This document shows, piece after piece, positions 49,640 through 60,299 of a DNA stretch of 64,000 bases. Source of the DNA: Gammaproteobacteria bacterium (GTDB lineage Bacteria; Pseudomonadota; Gammaproteobacteria; JAJFKO01); the NCBI GenBank assembly GCA_021773175.1, contig JAJFKO010000043.1:62001-126000 (forward strand). The letters are read 5' to 3'. Both the position numbers and the translations under genes were made by a program. Within the stretch, counting starts at the first letter, position 1. Each line of letters opens with the position of its first letter. Under the pieces are notes generated by a model. The model worked only from the letters and a program-made list of their open reading frames with translations, made no database searches and was not told the DNA's origin.

Positions 49640-49933
49640 TTAGTGTTCAGCAATTTTTTCTTTGTGCTTAAGAACTTGCTTATTGAGTTTACTAACTAAA
49701 TTATCAATGGCTTCATACATATCTTCTGCTTTAGATGTTGCATGAAAGACATTGCCAGGAACACGAACGGTTGCCTCTACACACTGCATAAGATGCTCAA
49801 CATTGAAGGTAACATCAATGCTTGAAATTCTATCAAAATAGCGGGTTAAGCGTTCAAGCTTTTTGGTAGTGAGATCTTTTAATGAATCGGTGGTTTCTAC
49901 ATTGTGGCCAGTAAAGTTGATTGAAATAGACAT
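49640..49933 (-). CDS. hpf: Ribosome hibernation promoting factor (short form)
   Basis: 97-residue HPF/YfiA-family protein that binds the 30S decoding region and helps form inactive 100S ribosomes in stationary phase. Visible family pattern: ISINFTGHNVETTDSLKDLT, then KLERLTRYFDRISSIDVTFN, with a basic C-terminal helix. It lacks the long C-terminal dimerisation domain, so it is the short gammaproteobacterial form. It follows rpoN in the conserved rpoN-hpf order, but a small repeat element (50013-50097) lies between them. Confidence 0.95.
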   Translation of the reverse strand: MSISINFTGHNVETTDSLKDLTTKKLERLTRYFDRISSIDVTFNVEHLMQCVEATVRVPGNVFHATSKAEDMYEAIDNLVSKLNKQVLKHKEKIAEH

Positions 49934-50012
49934 AATAACACTCCTATTTATCTGGTTAATTCTGTTCCTTTGACGCCCATTATAACATGTGCGAATTAAT
50001 TGTTGAATCTTT

Positions 50013-50097
50013 AGGACTTTCGCAAAACTTTTTACCTGAGCCCTGCCTGTGCCCTTTGGGTATGGGTAGACGAGGCAAAGAGTTTATAGTAAGTCCT
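50013..50097. mobile_element. 85-bp AGGACTTAC-family miniature element
   Basis: Terminal inverted repeats of about 24 bp: AGGACTTTCGCAAAACTTTT on the left and, read inverted, AGGACTTACTATAAACTCTT on the right. The core has short GC-rich complementary segments (GCCT/AGGC, CCC/GGG) and could fold into a hairpin. It is inserted between hpf and rpoN, 17 bp after the rpoN stop, so it may end up in the transcript. Confidence 0.7.
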
Positions 50098-50114
50098 GAC
50101 TTGTTTTCTCCTTA

Positions 50115-51542
50115 TTAATTAATACACTTACGTTCATTCGATGCTGCAATATGTAATGTTTCACGATATTTTGTAATGGTTCTGCGTGCAACATTAATAC
50201 CATGTTGTTGCTGTAACGTGTTTGTTATTTTTTGGTCACTATAAGGGTGTCGTTTATTTTCTTTAGTAATCAATTCTTGAATTAATGCTTGAATGGCAAT
50301 AGCCGATACTTCTCCTCCTGACTGTGTATTGACATGGCTACTGAAGAAATATTTTAATTCAAAGCTACCGCGAGGAGAATGCAGATACTTACCATTGGTA
50401 ATACGTGAAACTGTGGATTCATGTAACCCTGTTGCTTCGGCAATATTATGTAAGATTAATGGTTGCATGGCTTTAGCTCCATGCTCAAAGAAAGCTTGTT
50501 GGTGCTTAACAATACATGTTGTCACTTTTAATAAAGTTTCATGGCGACTTTCTAAACTGCTAATAAACCAACGAGCTTCTTGTAAGTAACTCCGCCAGGT
50601 TGCATGTTGTTGCGCTGAACCCGCATTAATAATATTGGCGTAAATAGAGTTTATTTGCAGTCTAGGAATGGTATTTTCGTTTAATTGGGTTTGCCAGCCA
50701 TGACTCTGTTTACTGACAATAACGTCGGGAATAATATAGTTGCTACTCATGGATGTCTTGCTATGCAGAGTGGGATAAGCTTGTAAATGATGCAATAATT
50801 CCAAAACAGCAGTAAGCGAGTTTTCATTAAGCTTATATTGACGTTTTATTTTTTGATAATTGCGACTTGCAAGTAAATCGATGTCTTTTGAAATGATTTC
50901 TTGTAACTTTCTGTTGATAAGAGTGAGCTCTTGTTGTTGTAATTGAATGAGTAAATATTCTTGTAAATTACGTGAGCCTATTCCTAATGGTTCTAATTGT
51001 TGGACAACGTGTAATACTGCTAATACATCTTCAGAATCAACACAGTCATTATCACTGAGCTGTTGATTAACGGTGGAGCTTATTTCTTCAATTGAGTTAT
51101 TTAAAAAACCTTGTTCGCTTAAACTATCAAGAATTGTTAGCGCAATAAATTTATCAGTCTTGATGAAGTGTGTTAATTCAATTTGCCATTGTAATTGTTC
51201 GTGGAGTGTTTGGACTTGTTGTAATTGATCAATATAGTCATTTGACGATGTTGTAGCATTATTACTATTATCATAATTTGTTAGTTTTTCAGCAGCAGTA
51301 ATAGATGTTTCTGCCGATAATTCTTTTGTCGAGATATTTGTATTATTATGCCAGTCAGTTTGCTGTTCTTCGTCTGCGCGTTCTAATAATGGATTTTTTT
51401 CTAAGGTCTCTTCAACTTTGAGTTGTAATTCAAGACTTGTTAATTGTAATAAATAAATAGCTTGCTGTAACTGAGGGGTTAAACGTAGTTGCTGTGTGAG
51501 TTGTAATTGTAAGCTTTGGCTTTGCTTCATGCTTATTGTCAT
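50115..51542 (-). CDS. rpoN: RNA polymerase sigma-54 factor
   Basis: 475-residue sigma-54. Region I is Gln/Leu-rich (residues 5-50, SQSLQLQLTQQLRLTPQLQQ, the activator-responsive part). A variable acidic/Asn-rich region II follows at 50-110, then the core-binding domain and the C-terminal DNA-binding region with the RpoN box ARRTITKYRETL. It recognises -24/-12 promoters and needs an AAA+ activator; none is in this window. Its place in the lptB-rpoN-hpf order is conserved. Confidence 0.96.
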   Translation of the reverse strand: MTISMKQSQSLQLQLTQQLRLTPQLQQAIYLLQLTSLELQLKVEETLEKNPLLERADEEQQTDWHNNTNISTKELSAETSITAAEKLTNYDNSNNATTSSNDYIDQLQQVQTLHEQLQWQIELTHFIKTDKFIALTILDSLSEQGFLNNSIEEISSTVNQQLSDNDCVDSEDVLAVLHVVQQLEPLGIGSRNLQEYLLIQLQQQELTLINRKLQEIISKDIDLLASRNYQKIKRQYKLNENSLTAVLELLHHLQAYPTLHSKTSMSSNYIIPDVIVSKQSHGWQTQLNENTIPRLQINSIYANIINAGSAQQHATWRSYLQEARWFISSLESRHETLLKVTTCIVKHQQAFFEHGAKAMQPLILHNIAEATGLHESTVSRITNGKYLHSPRGSFELKYFFSSHVNTQSGGEVSAIAIQALIQELITKENKRHPYSDQKITNTLQQQHGINVARRTITKYRETLHIAASNERKCIN

Positions 51543-51760
51543 TTTACTTGCATTCCATTAAGAGAGACCGCATCGAGAGAATTCGATATAAAATTGATAT
51601 ATATGTGAATCCCTATATTTTATTGTAATAGAAAATGCGATATGCGCCAGTCGCTGTTGTGGTAATGTAATGGCTGAGATGTTGCCGGAGCCACAAGCTA
51701 CTGAAATATATGAGAATAATAAGCGGGGTGCGAATAAAGGTCTTTGTGAAAGCTTTGCTG

Positions 51761-52501
51761 TTATAACACAAATTCATCGCCCAAATAGACATCACGGACT
51801 TTCTGATCGGCTAATATTTCCTGTGGCGTGCCTTTACATAAAATATGGCCGGTATTAACAATATAAGCATGCTCACAAATATCCAATGTTTCACGAACAT
51901 TATGATCCGTAATTAAAATGCCGAGTCCACGTTGTTTTAAATGCGTAATAATGCGTTTAATATCGATTACGGAGATAGGATCAATACCTGCAAAAGGTTC
52001 ATCAAGTAACATAAATTTGGGATCTGAAGCTAGAGCGCGAGCAATCTCAACACGACGACGCTCACCACCGGACAAACTAAACGCCATGTTGTCACGAATA
52101 TGAGCGATATGAAATTCCTCAAGTAATTCATCAAGAATATCGTGACGTTGTTGCTTGTTTAACTCCGAACGTAATTCAAGTATTGCTAAAATATTTTGTG
52201 CGACAGTGAGTTTACGAAAAACGGATGCTTCTTGTGGTAGATAACCAATACCAAGTCGTGCACGCACATGCATGGGTAGATGCGTAATATCTTTGCCATT
52301 GAGAATAATATTACCGCGGTCAGCACTGACCAAACCAACAATCATATAAAAACTTGTGGTTTTACCAGCACCATTAGGGCCAAGCAAACCAACAATTTCG
52401 CCCGTATTTAGCGTTAGTGATACGTTCTCAACAACCCAACGGTTTTTATATTGTTTGCCAAGATTGTTTGCTTCCAAAGTCGTCGAGCTACTTGTTGTCA
52501 T
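51761..52501 (-). CDS. lptB: LPS export ABC transporter ATP-binding protein LptB
   Basis: 246-residue ATPase of the LptB2FG complex that extracts lipopolysaccharide from the inner membrane. Motifs: Walker [18 protein letters not shown] (near 39), Q-loop [13 protein letters not shown], signature [15 protein letters not shown] (near 143) and Walker [14 protein letters not shown]. Overlaps lptA by 14 bp. LptF and LptG are not in the window. Part of the minus-strand kdsD-kdsC-lptC-lptA-lptB operon. Confidence 0.97.
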   Translation of the reverse strand: MTTSSSTTLEANNLGKQYKNRWVVENVSLTLNTGEIVGLLGPNGAGKTTSFYMIVGLVSADRGNIILNGKDITHLPMHVRARLGIGYLPQEASVFRKLTVAQNILAILELRSELNKQQRHDILDELLEEFHIAHIRDNMAFSLSGGERRRVEIARALASDPKFMLLDEPFAGIDPISVIDIKRIITHLKQRGLGILITDHNVRETLDICEHAYIVNTGHILCKGTPQEILADQKVRDVYLGDEFVL

Positions 52502-53048
52502 TCGTTTTGCCTGTTTTTGGTAATTTATTCGGATAAAGCACGATAGTCGTGCGGTGATGTTGTTGCGCTGAAGAATTAACAGTTTGCGTTTGCGTATTGT
52601 AAGTAATGATATCGCCTTTAATTATATTCGGTTTTTGAGAGGCGACAGCATCTTTTAATAAATAAGCTAAATGTTTTTGTGGAAAATATTTTATAGTAAT
52701 GGCTTGTGCTTTAAAGAGTGGCTGTTTAGGTTTGGGTAACGTAATATAATGCGCGCGCTTTTTTGCGGAGCCGTAGGCAATGAGCTCTTTAACTTTATGC
52801 TTTTTGGAGGCATAGATAACCACTTTATTCGCGGTTAAGATAGTTGTTCCTTGTGTGATTTTGACATTACCCGTGAAAACACTTTTACCAATTGAATTAT
52901 TAAAGTAAGAACTATCCGCAACAATATGTAAAGGCTTTTGTTGATCACTTGCCAATGCATATAGAATTTCAGGAATTGTTAAGCAGAAGATAATAAACGT
53001 TATGAAAATAAACTTTTTGCGTAAACTCGGAAGCATAAAATGTGTCAT
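52488..53048 (-). CDS. lptA: LPS transport periplasmic protein LptA
   Basis: 186 residues. An N-terminal hydrophobic signal peptide (about 12-31, ending LYALA) is followed by the OstA-like beta-jellyroll with [20 protein letters not shown] and [15 protein letters not shown], typical of LptA. It forms the periplasmic bridge that carries LPS from LptC to LptD. Its start overlaps the lptC stop by 4 bp (ATGA) and its end overlaps lptB, so expression of the three is coupled. Confidence 0.94.
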   Translation of the reverse strand: MTHFMLPSLRKKFIFITFIIFCLTIPEILYALASDQQKPLHIVADSSYFNNSIGKSVFTGNVKITQGTTILTANKVVIYASKKHKVKELIAYGSAKKRAHYITLPKPKQPLFKAQAITIKYFPQKHLAYLLKDAVASQKPNIIKGDIITYNTQTQTVNSSAQQHHRTTIVLYPNKLPKTGKTNDNK

Positions 53049-53674
53049 GGTTGTTTTTGCCTCGTTGGTTTTGACTTGGCTGCTTTATTGAAGTCGCTGG
53101 GATTATAATAGGCTTTAACATGAGATAAAATACGTAACCAGTGTTTTTGCAAATTTGCCTTCAAACCAACACCTTTTAGTGTTGCTCCATGTTGCATGAT
53201 GGTAACTGGTTTCTTTGTTTCGGCAATATGTGTGCTTGGCGTCAGCATGATTTCTTCAGTGAGTATTGTCGTAGCATGTGATTTAGGTTTCGCCGCATTT
53301 TGATGAATGACAACGTTATCCCATAATTGAATATGTTTGGTGCCATTAATAGCTTTACCTTGATTAGCTGTAATATCCCAAGGTGGTTGTTGTTTCTTAC
53401 TGTAAACTAAGAAATGCGGTTGTTGCATGAAGGTTATATTATTTTTTGTATAGTGCTGTAAACGCTGAGCTGTAAAATGTAAGTTTACTTTACCAGTTTT
53501 ATCCATTTGCCAAACTTCGGCTTGTTGTATGACTTGATTCGGTAGGGCATCATTTCGAACTTGCTTGATGACAAGACCTTTAGAAATCGATAGCGCTAAC
53601 CAACTGCTAAAAATAGCCAATAAGACTAGAACAGTTAGCCATATGATGGTGCGTTTATTTGCGTGATGTTGCAT
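53045..53674 (-). CDS. lptC: LPS export protein LptC
   Basis: 209-residue bitopic protein: a basic N-terminus then one membrane helix (about 11-30, TIIWLTVLVLLAIFSSWLAL), then a periplasmic beta-jellyroll (about 40-190). It receives LPS from LptB2FG and passes it to LptA. Sequence is poorly conserved, as usual for LptC, but position between kdsC and lptA and the topology are diagnostic. The basic C-terminal tail (SKPTRQKQP) is a little longer than in E. coli. Confidence 0.92.
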   Translation of the reverse strand: MQHHANKRTIIWLTVLVLLAIFSSWLALSISKGLVIKQVRNDALPNQVIQQAEVWQMDKTGKVNLHFTAQRLQHYTKNNITFMQQPHFLVYSKKQQPPWDITANQGKAINGTKHIQLWDNVVIHQNAAKPKSHATTILTEEIMLTPSTHIAETKKPVTIMQHGATLKGVGLKANLQKHWLRILSHVKAYYNPSDFNKAAKSKPTRQKQP

Positions 53675-53740
53675 AAATTCAACTAAAGTTGTGCTAAATG
53701 TGCTCGATTATAATGGCTTTTATTAGAAAAAGCGATAATT

Positions 53741-54283
53741 CTATTCTAAATATCTAGCTTGTAAGCCGGTTAATTTATCTTGGGCGGCTAAGATCATTTC
53801 ACAGACTTCACGGACTGCGCCAAAACCTCCCGATTCTTGAGTAACCCAAGCAGCATGTTGTTTAACGAAATCCGTAGCATTATTGACAGCGATTCCAAAT
53901 CCGGCGGCCTTAATTAATGGCAAATCAGGTAAGTCGTCACCAACATAAGCAATGTCATCGATTTGTAAATGACATGTAGTTAATAAATCCTGAAAAGCTT
54001 TACGCTTATCATGCTGGCCTTGGTAAATATGTTTAATGCCTAATTCTGACATGCGTTTTTCAGTAATATGTGATTGTCTACCGGTAATGATAGCGACATC
54101 GATACTGCCCTGCATTAATAACTTGATGCCCATGCCATCCAATGTGTGGAAATTCTTGAGCTCATTGCCACTGTTGTCATAAATAATTTTCCCATCAGTG
54201 AACACACCATCAACATCAAAGATCACCATTTTAATAGCGGTAACTTTAGGTAAGAGCTTGGCTGGCAGATTATATTGACTCAT
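53741..54283 (-). CDS. kdsC: 3-deoxy-D-manno-octulosonate 8-phosphate phosphatase KdsC
   Basis: 180-residue HAD-superfamily phosphatase that converts KDO-8-phosphate to KDO for the LPS inner core. The nucleophile motif FDVDGVFTDGKI is near residues 23-34 (DxD), motif II is IITGRQS, and motif IV GDDLPDLPLI lies near 125. No cap domain; the family is tetrameric. It lies 9 bp downstream of kdsD and 66 bp upstream of lptC. Confidence 0.96.
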   Translation of the reverse strand: MSQYNLPAKLLPKVTAIKMVIFDVDGVFTDGKIIYDNSGNELKNFHTLDGMGIKLLMQGSIDVAIITGRQSHITEKRMSELGIKHIYQGQHDKRKAFQDLLTTCHLQIDDIAYVGDDLPDLPLIKAAGFGIAVNNATDFVKQHAAWVTQESGGFGAVREVCEMILAAQDKLTGLQARYLE

Positions 54284-54292
54284 AGTTATTTC

Positions 54293-55270
54293 CTAAACAA
54301 TGCCTGCACGTAAAATATCATGCAGATGGATGACGCCTAATAAATTATTATCGTTGTCAGTCACGGGTAATGATGTAATTAAATGTTTTTCCATCATTTG
54401 CAAAGCTTCGACTGCCATGATTTTTGGTCGCGATGATTTACATGGCGAAGTCATAACGTCTTTCATAGGTAGTTTATGCATATCTTGTGCTTTATCTAAA
54501 GCTCGACGTAAATCACCATCGGTGAAAACGCCAATCAACTTATTATTACTATCCGTAATCGTAGTCATACCTAAACGTTTTTCAGTCATGACAATTAAAG
54601 CTTCAGCTAAAGAAGTCTCTGGAGTAACTGCAGGTATAGCTTCACCTGAATGAATGAGATCACTAACGCGTAATAATAAGCGCCGCCCTAGATTGCCGCC
54701 AGGATGTGACAAAGCAAAGTCTTCAGCAGTAAAACCGCGTGATTCAAGTAATGCAATCGCCAAGGCATCGCCCATGGCTAGCATTGCTGTAGTACTTGAG
54801 GTGGGTGCCAAACCCAGAGGACATGCTTCCTTTTCAACGCTGATATCTATATGTATATGAGAATTCTGGGCTAGCTCTGACTTTGGATTGCCAGTTAAAC
54901 TGATTAATGGCAGGTTAAGAATTTTGATAACCGGTAAAATTTTAATAATTTCTTCCGTTGAGCCTGAGTATGATAGAGCGACGACAACATCTTTATGTGT
55001 CAGCATACCAAGATCACCATGACTGGCTTCACCTGGATGAACAAAAAATGCTGGAGTGCCGGTACTCGCAAACGTTGCGGCAATTTTATTGCCAATATGT
55101 CCGGATTTACCCATACCTGTGACGACAACACGACCTTCACAATGCAGCATATATTCACAAGCTTTGGCAAATTTATCGTCAATTTGCGATTCCAGCGCTG
55201 CAATTGCTTGCGCTTCTGTTGCGATTACGGCTTTACCAAGTTCACAGAACTTTTGTACTTTTACATCCAT
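54293..55270 (-). CDS. kdsD: Arabinose-5-phosphate isomerase KdsD
   Basis: 325-residue isomerase interconverting ribulose-5-phosphate and arabinose-5-phosphate, the first step of KDO synthesis. An N-terminal SIS domain (about 35-175) contains GMGKSGHIGNKIAATFASTG and HPGEASHGDLGM with the catalytic residues, followed by two CBS domains (about 205-325). First gene of the minus-strand LPS operon; its start faces the Mla operon across a 171-bp spacer. The yrbG gene found between them in E. coli is absent. Confidence 0.96.
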   Translation of the reverse strand: MDVKVQKFCELGKAVIATEAQAIAALESQIDDKFAKACEYMLHCEGRVVVTGMGKSGHIGNKIAATFASTGTPAFFVHPGEASHGDLGMLTHKDVVVALSYSGSTEEIIKILPVIKILNLPLISLTGNPKSELAQNSHIHIDISVEKEACPLGLAPTSSTTAMLAMGDALAIALLESRGFTAEDFALSHPGGNLGRRLLLRVSDLIHSGEAIPAVTPETSLAEALIVMTEKRLGMTTITDSNNKLIGVFTDGDLRRALDKAQDMHKLPMKDVMTSPCKSSRPKIMAVEALQMMEKHLITSLPVTDNDNNLLGVIHLHDILRAGIV

Positions 55271-55441
55271 TTTATGACCTTCTTTTAACCCAAATTGGCG
55301 CTATTTTAGCGTAATGTCAGGCCTTTTAGCAAATTATTAACAAGGAATATCATAAGTTATGGCCAGTTTGGCAAGACATTGCTTTTTTGGGTTTTTTAGG
55401 TCATTATGGCCACAATTTTTGAAAATAAACTGGTCTAGAAA

Positions 55442-56245
55442 ATGAGTACAACGGAAAATTTGATTACCGTAAACGACTTGCATTTTAGTCGAGGCGAGCG
55501 CGTTATATATGAAGGCATTGATATGGCAATACCTAAAGGTAAAGTCATCGCGGTTATGGGGCCAAGTGGTTGTGGTAAAACAACTTTATTACGTTTAATT
55601 GGTGCTAAGCTACGCCCACAATCCGGTTCAATTATTGTTGATAATCAGAATGTTTTTAAACTTTCACGTCGCGAATTATATAAAGCTCGTCGTAAAATGG
55701 GATTGTTATTTCAGTCTGGAGCGTTATTCACGAGTTTATCTGCTTACGAGAATGTAGCTTTTCCATTACGTGAGCATACCAACCTTCCTGAAACGTTGAT
55801 TCGACGTATCGTCTTAATGAAATTACAAGCGGTCGGTTTGCGTGGTGCCAGTGAATTGATGCCAAGTGAATTATCCGGTGGTATGGCTCGTCGCGTGGCG
55901 TTAGCCCGGGCAATTGCGATGGATCCACAATTAGTTATGTATGACGAACCGTTTACGGGTTTAGATCCGATTGCAATGGGCGTCATCGTGCAATTGATTC
56001 GTAAATTAAATGATGCTTTAGGTCTAACAAGTATCGTTGTTACGCATGATGTTCCAGAAGTGATGAGCATTGCAGATTACGTCTATGTTTTAGCGAATGG
56101 CAAAGTCATTGGTGAGGGCACACCTGAAGAAGTACGGCAAGATTCTTCACCTTTACTGAAGCAATTTATTCAAGGTTTACCGGATGGTGTTGTTCCTTAT
56201 CATTATCCAGCGAAAGATTACGCGGAGGATTTATTAGAATGCTAA
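55442..56245 (+). CDS. mlaF: Phospholipid transport ABC ATPase MlaF
   Basis: 267-residue ATPase of the MlaFEDB inner-membrane complex, which keeps outer-membrane lipid asymmetry by moving phospholipids across the periplasm. Walker [15 protein letters not shown] is near 36, signature [15 protein letters not shown] near 145 and Walker [12 protein letters not shown] near 166. It overlaps mlaE by 7 bp. First gene of mlaFEDCB-ibaG-murA. The start ATG has no strong Shine-Dalgarno (GGTCTAGAAA). Confidence 0.97.
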   Translation: MSTTENLITVNDLHFSRGERVIYEGIDMAIPKGKVIAVMGPSGCGKTTLLRLIGAKLRPQSGSIIVDNQNVFKLSRRELYKARRKMGLLFQSGALFTSLSAYENVAFPLREHTNLPETLIRRIVLMKLQAVGLRGASELMPSELSGGMARRVALARAIAMDPQLVMYDEPFTGLDPIAMGVIVQLIRKLNDALGLTSIVVTHDVPEVMSIADYVYVLANGKVIGEGTPEEVRQDSSPLLKQFIQGLPDGVVPYHYPAKDYAEDLLEC

Positions 56246-57021
56246 CGCGAATACAAACTTTTGGTCAGAGTGGTATAGAATTTTGTTCGGGCTTCGGCCG
56301 TTCGGGCATTTTCCTAGTACGTACTTTGTTACGACGACCACGCACAGTTAGAACTTTTCCGTTGTTGTTACAAGAACTTTATTCTGTCGGTGTCTTATCA
56401 CTTTTGATTATTGTTGTTTCGGCATTATTTATCGGGATGGTATTAGGTTTACAAGGCTACAATATTCTTGTCGAATTTTCTGCTACTAGTGAATTGGGTA
56501 CCATGGTAGCCTTAGGAATTGTACGTGAATTAGGTCCGGTAATTACTGCATTATTATTCGCTGGGCGTGCCGGTTCAGCTTTAACAGCAGAAATAGGTTT
56601 AATGAAAACTACCGAGCAAATTGATAGTATGGAAATGATTGGGGTTGATCCTCTCTGGCGTATTATTTCACCTCGATTTTGGGCTGGTATTATTTCCATG
56701 CCATTATTGTCTATTATTTTTTGTGCTGTTGCTATTTGGGGCGGTTACCTGATTGGCGTTGCCTGGTTAGGTGTTGATAGCGGCGTATTTTGGAACAATA
56801 TGCAAAGTAATGTCAGCTTTAGCGCGGATGTAGTCAACGGCATTATTAAAAGTATTGTATTTGGTTTTGTAATTGTTTGGATTGCAGTCTTTCAAGGATT
56901 CGATGCTAAACCGACAGCTGAAGGCATTAGTCGAGCGACGACACGAACTGTCGTGTATTCGTCGTTAGCTGTATTAGGTTTAGATTTTATATTAACCGCC
57001 ATGATGATGGGAGGGTGGTAG
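56239..57021 (+). CDS. mlaE: Phospholipid transport permease MlaE
   Basis: 260-residue permease with five or six hydrophobic segments and the family motifs: an amphipathic N-terminus, [42 protein letters not shown], and the [21 protein letters not shown] loop. It forms the membrane core of MlaFEDB. Overlaps mlaF at its start; its final GGAGGG codons supply the ribosome site for mlaD. Confidence 0.97.
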   Translation: MLTRIQTFGQSGIEFCSGFGRSGIFLVRTLLRRPRTVRTFPLLLQELYSVGVLSLLIIVVSALFIGMVLGLQGYNILVEFSATSELGTMVALGIVRELGPVITALLFAGRAGSALTAEIGLMKTTEQIDSMEMIGVDPLWRIISPRFWAGIISMPLLSIIFCAVAIWGGYLIGVAWLGVDSGVFWNNMQSNVSFSADVVNGIIKSIVFGFVIVWIAVFQGFDAKPTAEGISRATTRTVVYSSLAVLGLDFILTAMMMGGW

Positions 57022-57023
57022 TT

Positions 57024-57713
57024 GTGCGTAGTATGCGAGTAGCGGAATTTTCTGTTGGTATTTTAATGATTATTGGCGTTGTTGCTTTTGTGTTTTTGGC
57101 TATTCAAGTGAGTGGCTTATCAACAACAACAAGCAGTGATGCATATTTTGTTACGGCAAAATTTAATAATATTGGTGGTTTAAAAGTGAATGCGCCGATT
57201 CGTATGGCCGGTGTTAAGGTTGGCAAAGTAACATCAATTACTTTGGACCCAAAAACGTTCCAAGCCGATGTACGCATGGCTATTTATAAAGAAGACAATA
57301 ATATTCCAGCAGATTCGTCGGCAAGTATTCTAACGGAAGGCTTGCTGGGTGCGAATTACATTGGTATTACTCCAGGTTATGATGAAATTGCGCTAAAGAG
57401 TGGTAGTGTGATCGAAGATACGCATCCGGCATTAGTATTAGAAAATCTCATTGGCCAGTTGCTATTTAGCATTAATAAGAAGCCGGCATCAGCCAAAGCT
57501 GCAACGGCAGCTCCAGCGGCAAAAGCGACAGCCGCGACTGTTACTCCTGTAGCAGCAACACCGGCAGCAGCAGCGACTGTTACTCCTGTGGCAGCAACAC
57601 CGGCAGCAACACCGGCAGCAGCAGCGACTGTTACTCCTGTGGCAGCAACACCGGCAGCAGCAGCGACTGTTACTCCGGCGGCAACGACGCAAGCTGCAAA
57701 AAAAGCATCTTAA
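57024..57713 (+). CDS. mlaD: MCE-domain lipid-binding protein MlaD, with Ala/Pro/Thr repeat tail
   Basis: 229 residues. One N-terminal membrane helix (about 10-32), then the MCE domain (about 40-115, FNNIGGLKVNAPIRMAGVKV) that forms the hexameric lipid channel in the periplasm. The start is placed at GTG 57024 because GGAGGG at 57010-57015 is 8 nt upstream; GTG 57015 and ATG 57033 are alternatives. Residues about 155-229 form a low-complexity tail with repeated ATVTPVAATPAAA, longer than and unlike the E. coli tail; periplasmic by topology. Confidence 0.94.
   Translation: MRSMRVAEFSVGILMIIGVVAFVFLAIQVSGLSTTTSSDAYFVTAKFNNIGGLKVNAPIRMAGVKVGKVTSITLDPKTFQADVRMAIYKEDNNIPADSSASILTEGLLGANYIGITPGYDEIALKSGSVIEDTHPALVLENLIGQLLFSINKKPASAKAATAAPAAKATAATVTPVAATPAAAATVTPVAATPAATPAAAATVTPVAATPAAAATVTPAATTQAAKKAS
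57534..57695 (+). repeat. 39-bp tandem repeat in mlaD
   Basis: Units begin (GCGACTGTTACTCCTG) at 57534, 57573, 57624 and 57663; spacing is 39, 51 and 39 bp, the second unit carrying an additional 12-bp duplication. All are multiples of three. They encode ATVTPVAATPAAA and could vary in copy number without breaking the frame. Confidence 0.92.
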
Positions 57714-57777
57714 TGATTTGTTTTGCTTAAGTTAAGAAAGAGTTAATTGATCACTTAATTTTAATAGGAAGATTGAA

Positions 57778-58392
57778 ATGAAAAAACTAACAAAAGCTTT
57801 AATGATTTTTACTTTATTATTTGCCGGTGCGGCTTATGCCGCGGCAACGCCAAATCCAGTAAGTATGTTAAATCAAACTTCACAAAGTATGTTGAGTTCG
57901 TTACGGGCCAATAAAGCGCGGATTAAAAATAATCCGAATCAAATATATCTGATTGTGAAGAAAATTTTATTACCGCATGTTGATTTAAATGGCATGTCGC
58001 GTTCAGTGTTAGGTCGTTCTGTATGGAATAGCATTTCACCCGCACAGCGCAAAGATTTTGGTGTGCAATTCACGAAGCTAATCGTACGAACTTACTCTTC
58101 GGCATTGAGTCAATATAGCGATGAAACAGTGAAATTCTACCCTGTCCGTGGTGGCTTTCAAGGGCGTAGTCGTATTCAAATACAGAGCAAAATTATCCGA
58201 TCTAATGGGCCAGTTATACCAATAAGCTATCGTTTAATCTTATTGAACGGTCAATGGAAAGTATATGATTTTAGTGTTGAAGGGATTAGCATTATTCGTA
58301 ACTTTCAATCACAATTTGCTGCACAATTATCGCAAGGTAACTTCCAGCAAGTACTCAATAACTTAAAACAGCATAATCGTAAAAATGGATAA
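57778..58392 (+). CDS. mlaC: Periplasmic phospholipid-binding protein MlaC
   Basis: 204 residues with a Sec signal peptide (ALMIFTLLFAGAAYA, cleavage near 22). The mature protein shows the MlaC/Ttg2D pattern: VDLNGMSRSVLGRSVWNSISPAQRKDF and YSDETVKFYPVRGG, then YDFSVEGISIIRNFQSQF. It shuttles phospholipids between MlaD and the outer-membrane MlaA, whose gene is not here. AGGAAGA lies about 6 nt upstream of the ATG; its end overlaps mlaB by 8 bp. Confidence 0.96.
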   Translation: MKKLTKALMIFTLLFAGAAYAAATPNPVSMLNQTSQSMLSSLRANKARIKNNPNQIYLIVKKILLPHVDLNGMSRSVLGRSVWNSISPAQRKDFGVQFTKLIVRTYSSALSQYSDETVKFYPVRGGFQGRSRIQIQSKIIRSNGPVIPISYRLILLNGQWKVYDFSVEGISIIRNFQSQFAAQLSQGNFQQVLNNLKQHNRKNG

Positions 58393-58687
58393 TTTAATAT
58401 TACAACAAGCGGCCGATGATAGCGTGAAGCTCATCGGCCAACTTACTTTTGATAATGCCAAATCTGTTTATCGGCAAGGTAAATCGTTGTTATCGAGAAA
58501 TGTAAGAACCTTTGATTTGGCAGAATTAACACATAGTGATAGCAGTGGCTTAGCTGTTTTACTTGCTTGGCAGCAGGATGCTGAAAATTTACAGATAGAT
58601 CTTGAATATCAACATATCCCTAAGCAAATGCAAGCAATGGCAAGTCTTTGCGAAGTAAGTAATATATTAAATATAGCCGAGAAATAA
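58385..58687 (+). CDS. mlaB: STAS-domain protein MlaB
   Basis: 100-residue STAS-domain subunit that stabilises MlaF and regulates the transporter. Strand pattern and the conserved DLAELTHSDSSGLAVLLAW helix start are visible; the Ser pair near residue 50 corresponds to the STAS phosphorylation loop. It overlaps the end of mlaC and is 3 bp from the BolA-like gene. Confidence 0.92.
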   Translation: MDNLILQQAADDSVKLIGQLTFDNAKSVYRQGKSLLSRNVRTFDLAELTHSDSSGLAVLLAWQQDAENLQIDLEYQHIPKQMQAMASLCEVSNILNIAEK

Positions 58688-58690
58688 CCG

Positions 58691-60188
<1,498 letters not shown>

Positions 60189-60299
60189 TTTTTTTTATTA
60201 TCAATATTCATCTAACAGAAATGTTAAAAGCATTCTCTAGACAGGATATCACTTCCTGGGAATAGCGTTATATTTCAATCAAAATCTACCTTGATATTC

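Noticed and set aside
57534-57695. Regularly spaced repeats that could suggest a CRISPR array
   Set aside because: Units are contiguous, in frame within mlaD and have no unique spacers; they encode a low-complexity tail.
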